Positions 33,069-44,566 of a DNA stretch of 64,000 nt are shown here, piece by piece. Source of the DNA: Lophium mytilinum (lineage: Eukaryota > Ascomycota > Dothideomycetes > Mytilinidiales > Mytilinidiaceae); the NCBI GenBank assembly GCA_010093605.1, contig MU004191.1, positions 489,832-553,831 on the forward strand, read 5' to 3'. Numbering within the stretch: position 1 is the first letter of the stretch; every line of letters begins with the position of its first letter. The translations under genes were made by a program, and so were the position numbers. The notes beneath the pieces were generated by a model that saw only the letters and a program-made list of their open reading frames with translations, was not told where the DNA came from and searched no databases.

Positions 33069-34219
33069 CGCGAGCTGAGGAAGCGCGGACGCGCTCGCTC
33101 TATCTTACGAGGAGGAGGTTCGTGGCAATTGGAGAGACGCGAGCTCGGGCGGGCGCTGCTATATCATGGAAGGCAGTGTATCGATATTCAGGGAATGCCT
33201 GGTGTCGAGGAAGCAAAGTGCCACAGTGCGAGACGCGGAAGCAGTTCCACTGCTGTGGATCCGCACTTGGGCAGGGAAGTGACGTAGCTTGGCGAAACTT
33301 CACCACCTGCACGACCTAGTATCCGGATCTTCCGTAGTCTATTCCCTCAATATCCTTATGCTTCTTTGACATCTCATGCTCAGTGACAGCCCTTCTCAAC
33401 CCAGCAGAAGTGAATTTTTAGATTCCTCACTTTCTTATCGGTGGTTCACGATGAGAATTGCTTTTGCATAGTCTGCCCGCTGCAGTTCGTCTTCATTTGA
33501 CGCTAATGTGAGCGATTGTCTAGATCACGTTAGATTATAGCGGGCCCGCCGAAAGCTTCGATAACACCAGATCTCTACCAAGATCTAGGGTGGTGTCCCT
33601 GTCACCATGTCTTCTAGGTAGTACCAAGTATACTTATTCAACGTCTAATCTACGTATGAGCACCCTATGCCAGAACTGCCCGTCACAGTTTTGACAACAC
33701 AATTCTCTCATATTCTGGTTGAGGCAATGCGTTAATCATACCACCTCTCACTTGCGTAGGGTGATTCGGTCGCCGAGCATTTTCCAAGCTCTTAGGAGAT
33801 CGCACAATTGGGTCCCATGGAGAAAACGGAGTGAGCGCTGAGAGATAGAGAATTGTCGTAGGGGCGAGACAAGTATGATGTATTCAGAAATCTCGATGCG
33901 ACTATATTGATGTTTCTTGTAACATTACTCAAGAATACACGTAGTGATAATGCCAAACGAGTGCTATGAATAGTGCCTTTCGAACCAATAGGACTCCGTA
34001 TAGTACAAATGCGCCGCTCCTGCACAATAGTCGGGAACTTTCAATTAGGTCATTACCACTCCCATGCAGTTCATCCCTCCATAGACGTAACGCGCGACTT
34101 GACGTCGGCCTCCATCTTCCTCCAAAACGCTTTCCAACTCTTTCCCGTAGCTGTCCCTCGTTTCCTTTATTTCCTCTTCAAATTCCTGCGACATGCGCTT
34201 TTCCTACCATGCAACTCTG
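33069..34219. other. Intergenic region
   Basis: Upstream of NDE. No gene or repeat recognised. Confidence 0.5.
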
Positions 34220-35245
34220 TTACCTCGACTCAGGTAGATCCGCTAGCCTTTGCCCAACGAGTTCCCTCGGAGGTGCTGGCGGCCCTGTCCCGCTTCTCCG
34301 CCGCCTCTCCCTCTCCATCACGCCCACAGGTTCTTGAAGGTTCTTCCTAAACTTCCCGCCCAGCCCGCGCATCCACTCTCCATCTTCATCAGCACCGAGC
34401 CAATATCTGGGCGCAAGCCCTAACATCCCACGGCCAAGTTTGCCCTGCCACCCAGAGCCCTCCTCGCGACCTTCAGCAAACGGGTTCTCCGCCATGTTGT
34501 TGCTTGTGTTCTCGCCTGAACTCCATGCTGCTGAAGACGTAGTTGCAACATGCTGCCTTAGCGCTTGCCGCGCAAACGCGAGCATCACGAAGACGAAGTA
34601 CGTGCGCAGCGCCCAGAAGAAGCATATGAGCGCGATGCTCATAATGCTGCCGCTCTGGAAGACGGCGTTTCCAAGGCCTGCGTTGCCACCCTTCCCGACA
34701 GCGATGGCGTCCTGTCCGCTGGCGAGCCCAGCCGCCGGCTCCGCGAGCACCTCCACGGAGCTGACGTTGTACTTCGGGTTGGTGAAACCGGCGGTGGCAT
34801 TAATACCGGGAGCACCGGGTGCCGTGGCTTCCTCATCCGGATGCGCGGCGAGGACGTAGAACCAGGCGACGCCAAATGCAGCGGTGTAGAGGGCGTTGAT
34901 GACGCTGTCGAAGGCGTAGAGATGCGCGAGAGCGAGACACTGTAGTGGCGAGCCACGGCGGATGTGGGGGTATAGATATGTAGATGCGATGAGGGCGAGC
35001 AGCGAGTAGAGGTACATCGAGAATTGGAGGGGCGAGAGCGGCGCGCCTGTTAGCAGCGCGAGAATGCCATACAGGCCGCTGACTTTGTTGATGAGCTGGA
35101 GGAAGGTGATAATTTCGGCGCCGGTGCGGAGAGACATTGCCCGGAGGAAGGTCTGGAGGTTTGTTTAGTGAGCTGCTGATAGCGGAAAAGGGAGCACTTT
35201 GCTTACCCTAGGACGAGGGATGTCGAAGAGATGGAGAGGCGCCAT
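34220..35245 (-). CDS. KEI1: Inositolphosphorylceramide synthase regulatory subunit Kei1
   Basis: Exons 35207-35245 (39 nt) and 34220-35152, intron 54 nt, give 323 residues. Kei1 is the Golgi-membrane partner of the Aur1 catalytic subunit and is needed for its activity and localisation. Matches to the family are the short first exon MAPLHLFDIPRPR, then TFLRAMSLRTGAEIITFLQL, NKVSGLYGILALLTG, and a set of four hydrophobic segments (about residues 30-60, 70-85, 100-125 and 195-220). A loop between the third and fourth segments has the sequence GINATAGFTNPKYNVSSVE with two N-glycosylation sequons, consistent with a lumenal loop. The C-terminal tail is cytosolic, with ENPFAEG and a basic RERRRR patch. 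The split after the 13th codon is typical for filamentous ascomycete orthologues as I recall them. Confidence 0.87.
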
Positions 35246-35862
35246 GGTTATGTTGTGCGGGTGATGCCCCGCGACGCCTTGGATATGTGTATGTCGGGAT
35301 AGGCTGCTTTTCTGCCGTATCTGCGTGTTGTCTAAGGTGTAAAGAAGAGGCGTGGTTGATGAGGGTTGCCGGCGGAAGCGCTCGGGAGATTGGAGATTTC
35401 CAAGGTTGAGATTTGGTACAATAGCGTCTATCCAATCGAAGGCGCTCACGTGCTCGGTGTCAAACGAAACGTCACTCCACCATACTAACTATAGATTACC
35501 TCCAAGACAGCAGCGGTATATGTTACAGAGGCCTCAACCCGACTTCATTCACAGTGTAGCCATGAACCTGGCCTGAACACGCGCTGATTTGAAAGCCGCG
35601 CAACCTGCCTCAGCCACCACTACGCCGCCTATGAATTCCATCATTGAGGTGCTGTGGCGCAAGATCACAGAGGTTTAGGGATTCCCAAAACCTCTACATT
35701 CTTAGTGACGGGACAGGCGTTTTGGAGCATATCTTTTATAAAAAGAGATATTAGAGAGCGATGTGGCGACAAAAAAATAGTCTATAAGTTGTGATCACGT
35801 GAGTAGAGCACCAGGACTAGACAGCTTACGCTAGTTAGTCAGCGAGTCATATCATTTTAACG

Positions 35863-36016
35863 CTTGGCGTGTCATTCGCCGAGGCTCGACTATTCTGCTT
35901 AGCTGAAATGACTAATACAATTCGATAATAACTTAGTCATCCAAGCTAAGCAGAATAGTCGAGCCTCAACGGATGACATGCCGACTATTTTGCTTAGCTC
36001 AGATGACTAAGTTATC
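35863..36016. repeat. Nested inverted-repeat cluster
   Basis: Arm 35881-35904 is perfectly complementary to 35944-35967 (24 of 24) and the match extends outward with mismatches for about another 18 bases on each side. A further copy of the arm at 35982-36016 pairs with 35924-35961. Three alternating copies of one ~35-40 nt sequence therefore make two overlapping hairpins. Confidence 0.8.
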
Positions 36017-36020
36017 ATTT

Positions 36021-36131
36021 CCCGCTGCTTGTGGTGCTCTGATGCATTTTTGAAATAAAAATGAAACAGCCACTCTCAGCTTCGGGGTACGTAAGAACTT
36101 GTTTAACGTTCTAAGCAGTAGCAGACAGGTG
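36021..36131. mobile_element. MITE-like foldback element (family B, copy 2)
   Basis: Begins CCGCTGCTTGTGGTGCTCTG and contains GCATTTTTGAAATA, matching the left half of the element at 8028-8139; it ends with AGTAGCAGACAGGTG like the right end of that element. The interior differs more. Confidence 0.5.
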
Positions 36132-36150
36132 CTCTTAGTAGTAGCAGACA

Positions 36151-36372
36151 TGCGCACCTACACACCTGCTAGATAACGAGACAACGTGGTAGACTGGCAA
36201 TAGAAATTGTCAGTCTACGGGTTCGTGAGGTATAGCCATTGTTTTTGTGCTTGTATGTCCTTGTTTAGCATCGTTTGAGGTCCTCCAGTATGCCATTACT
36301 ATATGTAACATACCAACTTCAGCAAGCCTAATTGCCTTCTAGGCCACCCAGGCAGTGTTTCCGGCCTAGCGT
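36151..36372 (+). repeat. Dispersed repeat family A, copy 2
   Basis: Second copy of the repeat seen at 6069-6318, in the same orientation, with shared blocks in the same order. It directly follows the family-B copy, suggesting that A and B are the two parts of one larger element that survives nearly whole only here. Confidence 0.6.
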
Positions 36373-37014
36373 GAGTAGCTAAGCGAAGATTGCTACTAGG
36401 TACTCACTACGCAGTAAGTAAAAACGCACTTTGCCTATGGTAACCATTTCATTAAGCACTCTCTAGAACCAGTAAAATCACGCCCTAGTGGTAAGAACTA
36501 AAGGACATAAAGAGAAAATGTGAGCTCGCTCGTTGGGCCTCCCATTTTCGCGTCAGAAAATTAAACCGAGATTGAACCCCGGACCACGGCAGTTCGACCA
36601 AAATGAATGGTCTCACCCTGCCCTGCATCATGACCATCGATTAACGCAACATCAAACGGTATTCCAAAGTTTTCTGATCTGGGAGAAGATATATTTGATA
36701 GATGCCCAAACGGAGCCAAGATCACGTGCACTCTCGATTCACGAAATAATGACGTCCGCGTTCAGCCACCCAGAATTCCCAGCTTGTTGCATGTGACGCT
36801 CCACCTTAGACGGCTACTGACGCTGACCCTTTGCCTCTGGCCCGGGGGGAGCGGAGCGGCTATCTTTATGAGTGGCTGCTGCATCTTCGAACCTCGGTCG
36901 TTGCAGTAACCCGCATCCAAGCGACATCGCCTTTCTCTTCCCTGCTCTCCACCACCGCTGTTTACAGAACTTTTGCAGCCTTCAATTTCGAGATTCTCGA
37001 CAGCGTGATTCACC

Positions 37015-38492
37015 ATGGCATCCATCGCAAAGGCTCTCCGGCCACTGGCACGCGTCGCCGCCTCTTCATCACGACCTTCTAGGACCGCATTCTCAAAGCC
37101 CACCCCGCAGTATGACACTCTTTGAAAACCATTGAATCAGTACCCCAACTCTAACATTCTATGGCAATAGAATACGATGTCTCTCCACAACACAGCCGCG
37201 GCGAACAGTCGACATCACCGACATTCCACCCACACCTATAACGCACCTCTCCGAGACCGAGTCCCTCATGGCTGACTCGGTCAACAAGTTCTCGAACGAA
37301 GTGATTCTGCCTAAAGTGCGGGAGATGGATGAGGCCGAGACCATGGACCCGGCCATTGTGGAACAACTGTTCGAGCAGGGACTCATGGGGATCGAGATAC
37401 CCGAGGAGTACGGTGGGGCGGGCATGAACTTCACGTCCGCGATTGTGGCGATTGAGGAGCTCGCACGGGTGGATCCCAGTGTGAGCGTCATGGCGGACGT
37501 ACACAACACCTTATGCAATACGGCTATATTGAAGCACGGTAGCGAGGCGTTGAAGAAGAAGTGGCTGCCGCGGCTAGCGACAGACACTGTTGGTGAGCAT
37601 ACCTCTGGGTAAGAGTACACCAGAAGCTCGACTAACCCTGTGTAGGATCCTTCTGTTTGTCGGAGCCGGTTTCCGGGTCTGATGCTTTCGCACTGGCCAC
37701 CAAGGCTACGAGGACGGACACCGGGTATAAGATCAACGGAGGCAAGATGTGGATAACGAACAGCATGGAAGCTGGGTTCTTCATCGTCTTCGCCAACTTA
37801 GACCCAAGCAAAAAGTACAAGGGCATTACGGCGTTTATTGTCGAGAAAGGCACACCTGGCTTCTCAATTGCCAAGAAGGAGAAGAAGCTCGGTATCAAGG
37901 CGAGCAGTACCTGCGTGATCAACTTTGACGATGTCGAGATTCCAAAGGAGAACCTTTTGGGCGAAGAGTTCCAAGGCTACAAGTACGCAATTAGCTTGCT
38001 GAACGAGGGCCGCATCGGTATTGCTGCGCAGATGACTGGCCTAGCGCTAGGAGCTTTTGAGAACGCTGCTACGTAAGTCGTGTTTCCGTGGAATAGGCTG
38101 GAAGAACACTCGCTAATCTATCTAGCTATGTGTGGAATGACCGTAAGCAGTTCGGTCAATACATCGGAGAGTTCCAGGGCATGCAACACCAACTGGCGCA
38201 AGCGTGGACCGAGATCCAGGCGGCACGCGCTCTCGTCTTCAACGCGGCTCGGAAGAAGGAAGCCGGTGAAGACTTTGTCCAAGACGCGGCCATGGCCAAG
38301 TTGTACGCTTCGCAAGTTGCTGGCAAAGTGTCGGGCCAAGCGGTCGAATGGATGGGCGGCATGGGCTTCGTCAGGGAGGGATTGGCGGAGAAGTATTTCA
38401 GGGACGCGAAGATTGGGGCCATCTATGAAGGCACAAGTAACATCCAATTGACGACAATTGCGAAGATGCTGCAAAAGACGTATACGAGGTAG
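37015..38492 (+). CDS. Short/branched-chain acyl-CoA dehydrogenase, mitochondrial
   Basis: Exons 37015-37109, 37171-37592, 37646-38072 and 38126-38492 (introns 61, 53 and 53 nt) give 436 residues. It is an FAD enzyme making the trans-2,3 double bond in short or 2-methyl-branched acyl-CoAs (isoleucine/valine breakdown), closest in feel to ACADSB. It has an Arg/Ser/Ala-rich mitochondrial presequence (first ~40 residues), IPEEYGGAGM, the acyl-CoA dehydrogenase signature LSEPVSGSDAFAL, MWITNSMEAGFF, LLNEGRIGIAAQ and GGMGFVREGLAEKYFRD, and the catalytic Glu in IYEGTSNIQ near the C-terminus. The Glu position matches the short/branched-chain class rather than isovaleryl-CoA dehydrogenase. All expected parts are present. 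Confidence 0.92.
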
Positions 38493-39840
38493 TGTGGGGG
38501 TTTGCTAGGGTTTCAGAGCACATGGTTTAGGTCATGCGTCTAGGGAATCATCAATCAAGTAGAGGAATAGATCTCAACGACGTCGAAGAAATGAAGTATC
38601 AAAAGCGGTAATTCAATAACCTCGGCGTTGTGGCCGGATCGTGTCTCCTCGGTGTTTTCATGTCACAGGCAGGTGGGAGGACTCGATTGGGCGATGTAAT
38701 GATAATAATACAGGGTTGGTATACGGCATTAATCTTGAGGGCCTCGATCGGGAATTGTGGTGCAATCACTTACGCATTGTGCGGTTACCCTTTGCACGGA
38801 GGTTATTCTAGACCCTGATCGGGTGACACTTGACGTGAAACTTCAATCCAAACTGGGAGGGAGGAGCTGTTTCAACCAGGGCTTTTCTCCAGGAAATGAG
38901 GCAATTGTTGATATTGGGTGCATTTCAGCCCCTCCAACACAGCACCAAACTTCATGCGCCTTCTTTTCACCCTTCTCCACGTTACACACAATCACTAACC
39001 AATCAGCGTCCTCTCAGGTTTAGGGCTTACCTGACCGCGGCGAAGAATGGACCGCAGGAAGAGACCGGATGGCAACGAGGTTGATGCCCCACAGGGCGAG
39101 GCAGCAACCCTTGTTCTATCACCCGATCGTGCATGAAGAGTTTGAAAACTCGTTAGTACCGCCTTGATAGGTTTTTATGTACTCCAGACATGTACCTACT
39201 GTATGTACAAACAGTGTTTAGGCCCAAATTTCAGGCTGTAAACAAACGTGGCCATGTACCCGACACGCTGCGACTTCTGTGGCCTCAACAAACACATATA
39301 TACCCTTAGCTGACTGCGTGTCTCCCTCTGCGCTGCGGGCCGGAGCCGGGCATGCGACCTAGAGGGTCACTCCATCCTCGCGCGACACGTCGCCAAGTCG
39401 TGGCCGCACGGCCGGACAAATTGATCGAGGGCCCGTCAGAGCCGTCTCCCGCCGTGTTGTCAGGCGTTGCTGCGAGCTAATGCCGGGTCGTAAAACATTG
39501 CATGGAGGCGCCTGCTAAACATCCAAGGTTTGTATTCGCACACTCTTAATGGCGCTTGCCCTGCGCGGCTGTCACGCACTTTTCCCGCCTTTTTTCCCCT
39601 CGCCGCTGCTTCACGACTGGAGGCTTTCCCAGGCCTAGTCTTCCTGTTCTCTGCACCTTTTCCTTTCTCAAATCTTCTCCTATGACATGCTCTCGGCGAC
39701 CACACTCTTTTTTTCATCTGCAACTCGAGACGCAGCACCGCCTCGAAGCCTGAAGATCGATGCCCGACGAGTGTCAACACCCAAATCTAAATCCCACTCC
39801 CACCCACTGACCCCGCGTTACGTCCGACTCTACTCTCAAA
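38493..39840. other. Intergenic region
   Basis: Contains a C/T-rich leader for the following gene from about 39560. No other feature recognised. Confidence 0.5.
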
Positions 39841-42800
39841 ATGGAGCACATGGAACACATACTCCCGGACAGCATAACGAAGCTTGAGCGGTGTATTCCC
39901 AAAGCGCCAAAACAAGATGCCCCCATGACGGAGAGTTTCACTGTCGAGCACTCCCAAATCCTGCATGCCCCAGACAGCGGCGCGCCCTCCCCAGGAGCTT
40001 CTTCCCTCCCCAAGCGCCGTGATATGGAAAGTTCACTATTCAGCCTCTCTTCTTCTCAGTTCCTCTCGCCATCAAGCTCCACAATCCTACCACCTAAGCA
40101 CGACGACACCACGTCGCCGTCTGCTCCGTCCAATCTGACAAACTGGGCCCACCTTAGCCTGATCAAAACCCAGCGCAACGACCTCTCCACCTCGCTCAAG
40201 GCAACTCAGGTTGCCCATTCCGAGGCTCGCGCATCCGTGGCTGCTTTAAGACGACTCGCGTTTCGCCTCGCTGTCAACATCTCGGTAAAGGAGAACAAGA
40301 TCGCTACCTCTGCACGAAGCTTGGCTACGAGCAGGAAAACGGAATATGTCTTAGGCACAGGACTGAGGGGTGCGGAGAGGAGGGTTGGTGAGCTAGAGCA
40401 GGAGTGGAGGGAGGAGAGGGCCCGAAACCGGGAGATATTGGAGAGCTTAGAGCGAGCCTCTGCTTTGACATTGCAATGTAAGTGCTATCTGGCCCTTGTT
40501 TACCTTTTTTCCCTTCTTCGCAGCTCATACACTTATAAGCACTATTGCCCCAAAATCCTCACAAATGTCACATCTCGTCTACGTTGTGTCTACTTTATCT
40601 TGCATTAGACACGCGGCTTACCCAGACCCCTAGATACCGACCCAAACAACCGCCGACCAGTATCTCCGCCCTCGTCACCGCCCACTCGCATTGCCACTCT
40701 TTCACAATACAGTCGCGCCGGAGAAAGCCCACCTAGAACACCCACCCATTCTCCCAAGACCTCCAAGTCATGGGACCTCATCAACCCTAACTCAGCCCAC
40801 CACCAACGCTACCCTAGCACACCAGACACGATCGAGATCCGTACCTCCAATGACCGCCTCATCAAAGCGAAACGCGAGTCCGACCACGCCCTGTTAGTCG
40901 CGCGCTCTCGCATAGAGGCGCTACAGGCCGATTGTTTTCGAAGCAAGGAGATCGCGAAGCAGCTAGAGCTGAATCGCATTGAGCTCGAGGATGAGATTGC
41001 GGGCTACAAGGCGCGAGTTGCATCGCTCGAAAGCTCAAAAGCAGCTGTGAAAGCAACCCTGAGGGCAACTGAGGGGAAGTTTGAAGATGCTTCGAGGCTA
41101 GAAAAAGAGCTTCGAGGCGAATTGGATGGAAAAACGCGGGAGATACAGATGCTGGAAACGAAGGGCCATAAGAGCGAGGCAAGCCTGAAGGCATTAGGCG
41201 AGTCGAACCGGCTATTGGAAGAAGAGGTCAAGAGCTGTGGGGAACAAATCGCGCAGCTGGAGAGGGCAAGAGTCGAGATGGAGGCAGAGGTGGTGGAGCT
41301 TAAGAGGAGGATGGAGCGTGCAGAGCATGGGGAGGTTATGCTGGAGTCTAGGCTGGCAGCCAGTGAGAGTGAGAAGGGCACGCTTCAAGCCCAGCTGGAC
41401 AAAAGTGCTGCGAATGTAGGAACGCTGGAGAAAGCAGCCGCTTTCTTTGAAGAGCAGGTTCGCGACTACAACGAGAGGATCACGTCATTAGAGGGATCGG
41501 TCAGCTGGCTGGATGATGGGCTAAAGAATGCTCACGGCTTGAAGCGGCGCGTAGAGTCGGAACTGACAGCTATGCGGGCGACTGTCGCGGAGCAAGAATC
41601 TAGCATCGCATTTATCAACGAGGCAAATGCTGGCCTACGAGCGGATCTGAAGAGTGCTCGGAACACCAAGACAGCGCTTGAGAGCGACCTGAACTTCATG
41701 CGGGAGCGACTTCTGGCTGAAGCAGATGCCAGGGCCGAACTGCAAGACGAAGTTCGCTCTTTGCAGTATCTGAAGAGCAATTTAGAGGATGACCTACGAG
41801 ACGCTCGTACGCGTATTGAAGAGCTTGATCGACCGGAGATCCTCGAGGAGCTTCAAGCTTTGAAAGTGTCCAAGAGCTCTGTAGAAGAGCGGCTTCAGTC
41901 TGTGCAAAAGACTTCCATAGACCTCCAGGAGGATCTTCGATTGACCAAAGAGAAGCTCGCAACTATGGAAACAGCTAAGATAGATCTCTCCTCCAAGCTC
42001 CAGCGGTCTGAAACAAAACGAGCGGATCTGGAATCTAAGCTGCTCCTCTCGGAAACGGCGAACTCGTCCCTCAAGCATGAGATACAACATATCACCCAGT
42101 CCAAAGCCGATACCGAGGAGCGTCTTTCGAAGCTCAAGTCTTCCCTCGAGTCAAAACTCCATGAGTCTGAACGTGCACACAGGTAAGCCACTGTCTAGGG
42201 TTCTTCAATACATTCCAAAAAATCTGACTCCATGAACAGCTCTCTGCAACAGGAAGTAGAGGATATCCGTTACTCGAAAGAGGAAACCGAAGAACTCCTC
42301 CGAAAGGTCCTCGAATCGAAAGCATCCCTTGAATCCAGGCTCCTTGAATCCGAAACCTCGAACACGTCCCTTCAGCATGAAGTCCAGTCTATACGGGAAT
42401 CCGAAAGCGAGACAAGAGAACAACTTTACAGTATACTCAAGTCACAAGTCTCCATTGAGAACAGACTCTTTCAATCTGAGGCCAGCAACACCTCCCTAGA
42501 AAATGAGCTTCAGCATGTGCGCCGATCTGCAGAAGAAACCGAGCAACAGCTGCAAAGCATTCTGAAATCTAAAGCATCACTGGAGTCCAGATTCCTTGAA
42601 GCTGAGTCCACGAACAATACTCTCCAGCAGGAAGTCGAGCGCATTCGCCGTTCAGCAGAGGAAATTGAACGCAATTTGGACAGTGCACTTGAATCCAAAG
42701 CATCCCTTGAGATGAAACTCCGCGAGTCCGAGACAAGCAACACTTCTCTCCAACAAGAAATCCAAAAGCTCCGGGACGCCGTAAAGCAGACTGAAGAACT

Positions 42801-44286
42801 ACTCTCCAGCGCTCTACTTTCTGCCGAAACTGATAGTACAAGGCTCTCCGCCCGCATCTCCGTTGCCGACCTCGAGCTCGGCACTCTCCGCGCTACAAAT
42901 GCTGCGCTCGAGTCTTCAGAGCGACGTCTCTCGGCGCGCCTCTCTGTCGCCGAGAACGAACTCGCTGCTGTGCGCCGCGCAAACCAGGAGCTTGAAGAGT
43001 TCCTAGACCAGGCCGAAAATGATATGATGGTCGCTGAGGCATTCACAGTCGAATGCCAGAATCAGCTTGAAGGCTTCGTTGATGAAAGCAACATGAAGCT
43101 AGCAGTAGCAGAACGCTCGCGCTTAAAGTACAAGCGCCGGCTAGCGACGAAAGGGAAAGAGCTCGACATCTTGAAAGATGAGAACGAGACGCTTTCCTTA
43201 CAGCTCGAACAAAAGAGCAACGAGATCGAGGAAGTTCGACGTAAGGAAGAGAAGATGAGACAGGAGCTGGCTGACAAAGACCGCACTATCGAGGCGATGG
43301 AGCGGAATAGGGCTGAGTATAAAGCTAGCATGGACGCCATAGAGTTGGAGCTTACGGAGCTGAAAGAGAGTAAAGAGACGTTCGAGAAGCTAGTCCACAC
43401 CCTACAGCAAAAGACGAAGACCCTGGAAGTTCTGAACGAATGGCACGAGGCGCCTAGCGATGAGGAAGGCGATGCGTTCACCCTCGGTCCACTTGGGTTC
43501 GAATTTGGACTCGATCAAAGGATGAAGCAGTTACAGGCGCAGGACCCCAACCCAATCGACTACGGAAAGGAGAAGCCTGACGTGGAGAGACCGAGTTTGA
43601 TGTCGAGCAATCGCCGCAGCATCCGCAGTAAGCGGAGCTTAGAGAACGCGAACCAGAGATATGAGCCAGAGAGGCCGGTCAGCCAACGTACAAACGGTAC
43701 AGCCGGATCGATACGCACGACCACAGAGGGCGATGCTGAGCTGGACGCGTGGGCAAAGGAGGTGGAGCGCGTGCGCATGCTAAGAGACGAGACAGCAGTG
43801 CAGCTCAAGGGTATGAAGAAGCTGAAAGCGAATCTACGCAAATCGCTCAAGAAGAGCGAGGATGAGCTGGAACAGCTGGAACGGACCAAAGCCAAGGCCA
43901 AGGCCAAGAAGGAGAAACTTGCCAGTCGACCATCTCCTGGCTATCCAGGCTTGCTTCGTACCAAGAAGACCTCGAGGTCTACCAGTGGACTTGGCTCTCT
44001 AGATAAGGAGACTGGACCACGTCCTGGCCTCGCTCCTAGACCACACACCTCGCTTGGCCATGAAGCAGCGTCATTCTTCCGCCCAGGCTCGTCAGCCTCG
44101 AGGACCTGGAGTGGGGGCTTGCATCGAAAGAGCGCGGCTCTATCTACGAGCACGGATATCGAAGGGGCAGCGGACCTCGATGGGGCCAAGGAAAGCGTTG
44201 CGAAGAAGGAAAAGGATGGGTGGCGTCTCACGCTGAGGGGTGCATTTGGCTCTACAGGGAGGAAAAGGAGTCTGCTCGTTTCTTAG
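39841..44286 (+). CDS. Long coiled-coil protein with 42-residue repeats, function unknown
   Basis: Best model: exons 39841-40477, 40634-42182 and 42240-44286, giving about 1,410 residues. The first junction (40478-40633, 156 nt) is uncertain; it could be two short introns with a small exon between. The first ~200 residues mix a Ser/Pro-rich disordered part with helices, and residues ~210-280 are again Pro/Ser/Thr-rich. From ~300 to ~1,150 the sequence is almost unbroken heptad coiled coil rich in Glu, Lys, Leu, Ser and Ala, including six tandem repeats of 39-42 residues (consensus SLESRLLESETSNTSLQQE...). The C-terminus is basic and disordered, with RSTSGLG and KKEKDGWRLTLRGAFGS. Such architecture suits a septum, spindle-pole, Woronin-body or polarity scaffold, but nothing pinpoints one. 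Confidence 0.75.
42025..42828 (+). repeat. Six tandem coding repeats (39/42 residues) in the coiled coil
   Basis: Repeat 1 starts near 42025 (39 residues), then units of 42 residues (126 nt) start at 42142, 42325, 42451, 42577 and 42703. The second unit is split by the 57-nt intron 42183-42239. Forty-two residues is six heptads, so the coiled-coil register is kept across units. Confidence 0.8.
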
Positions 44287-44566
44287 AATGTTGCATTAAG
44301 CATTGCGTGTGGGGTTGAAGCTTGAGCTCTATCAAAACATTATTATCGTTCGAGTAACAGCCCTATACATCCACCTTAGCGAGTACCTCTTTGTGGATTA
44401 CGGCGGGCATCATGGGGTTGATGGAGGAGTATATGTGACTCTGTAGAAGTTATTCACGCCGTGCATACTACAAGAACCTCTTCGTCCGTCTTCTTCGTGA
44501 GTTTCCATGAGCTCCTTGTGCCAGGGCTAAATTGAACAGCATTCCGAGCGGTTAAACATATTTCAT
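44287..44566. other. Short convergent spacer
   Basis: Nothing beyond the 3' ends of the coiled-coil and Hsp20 genes. Confidence 0.5.

Larger units (their letters stand above)
35246..37014. other. Repeat-rich intergenic island
   Basis: A 1.8 kb stretch with no supported gene. It holds an inverted-repeat cluster (35863-36016), a family-B foldback copy (36021-36131) and a family-A repeat copy (36151-36372). A weak tRNA-like B-box (36571-36585, minus strand) is not convincing. Confidence 0.65.

Noticed and set aside
36550-36660. Minus-strand B-box-like GGGGTTCAATCTC with an upstream hairpin whose loop could read CAT
   Set aside because: The T-arm does not pair and there is no acceptor stem, so it is not a functional tRNA.
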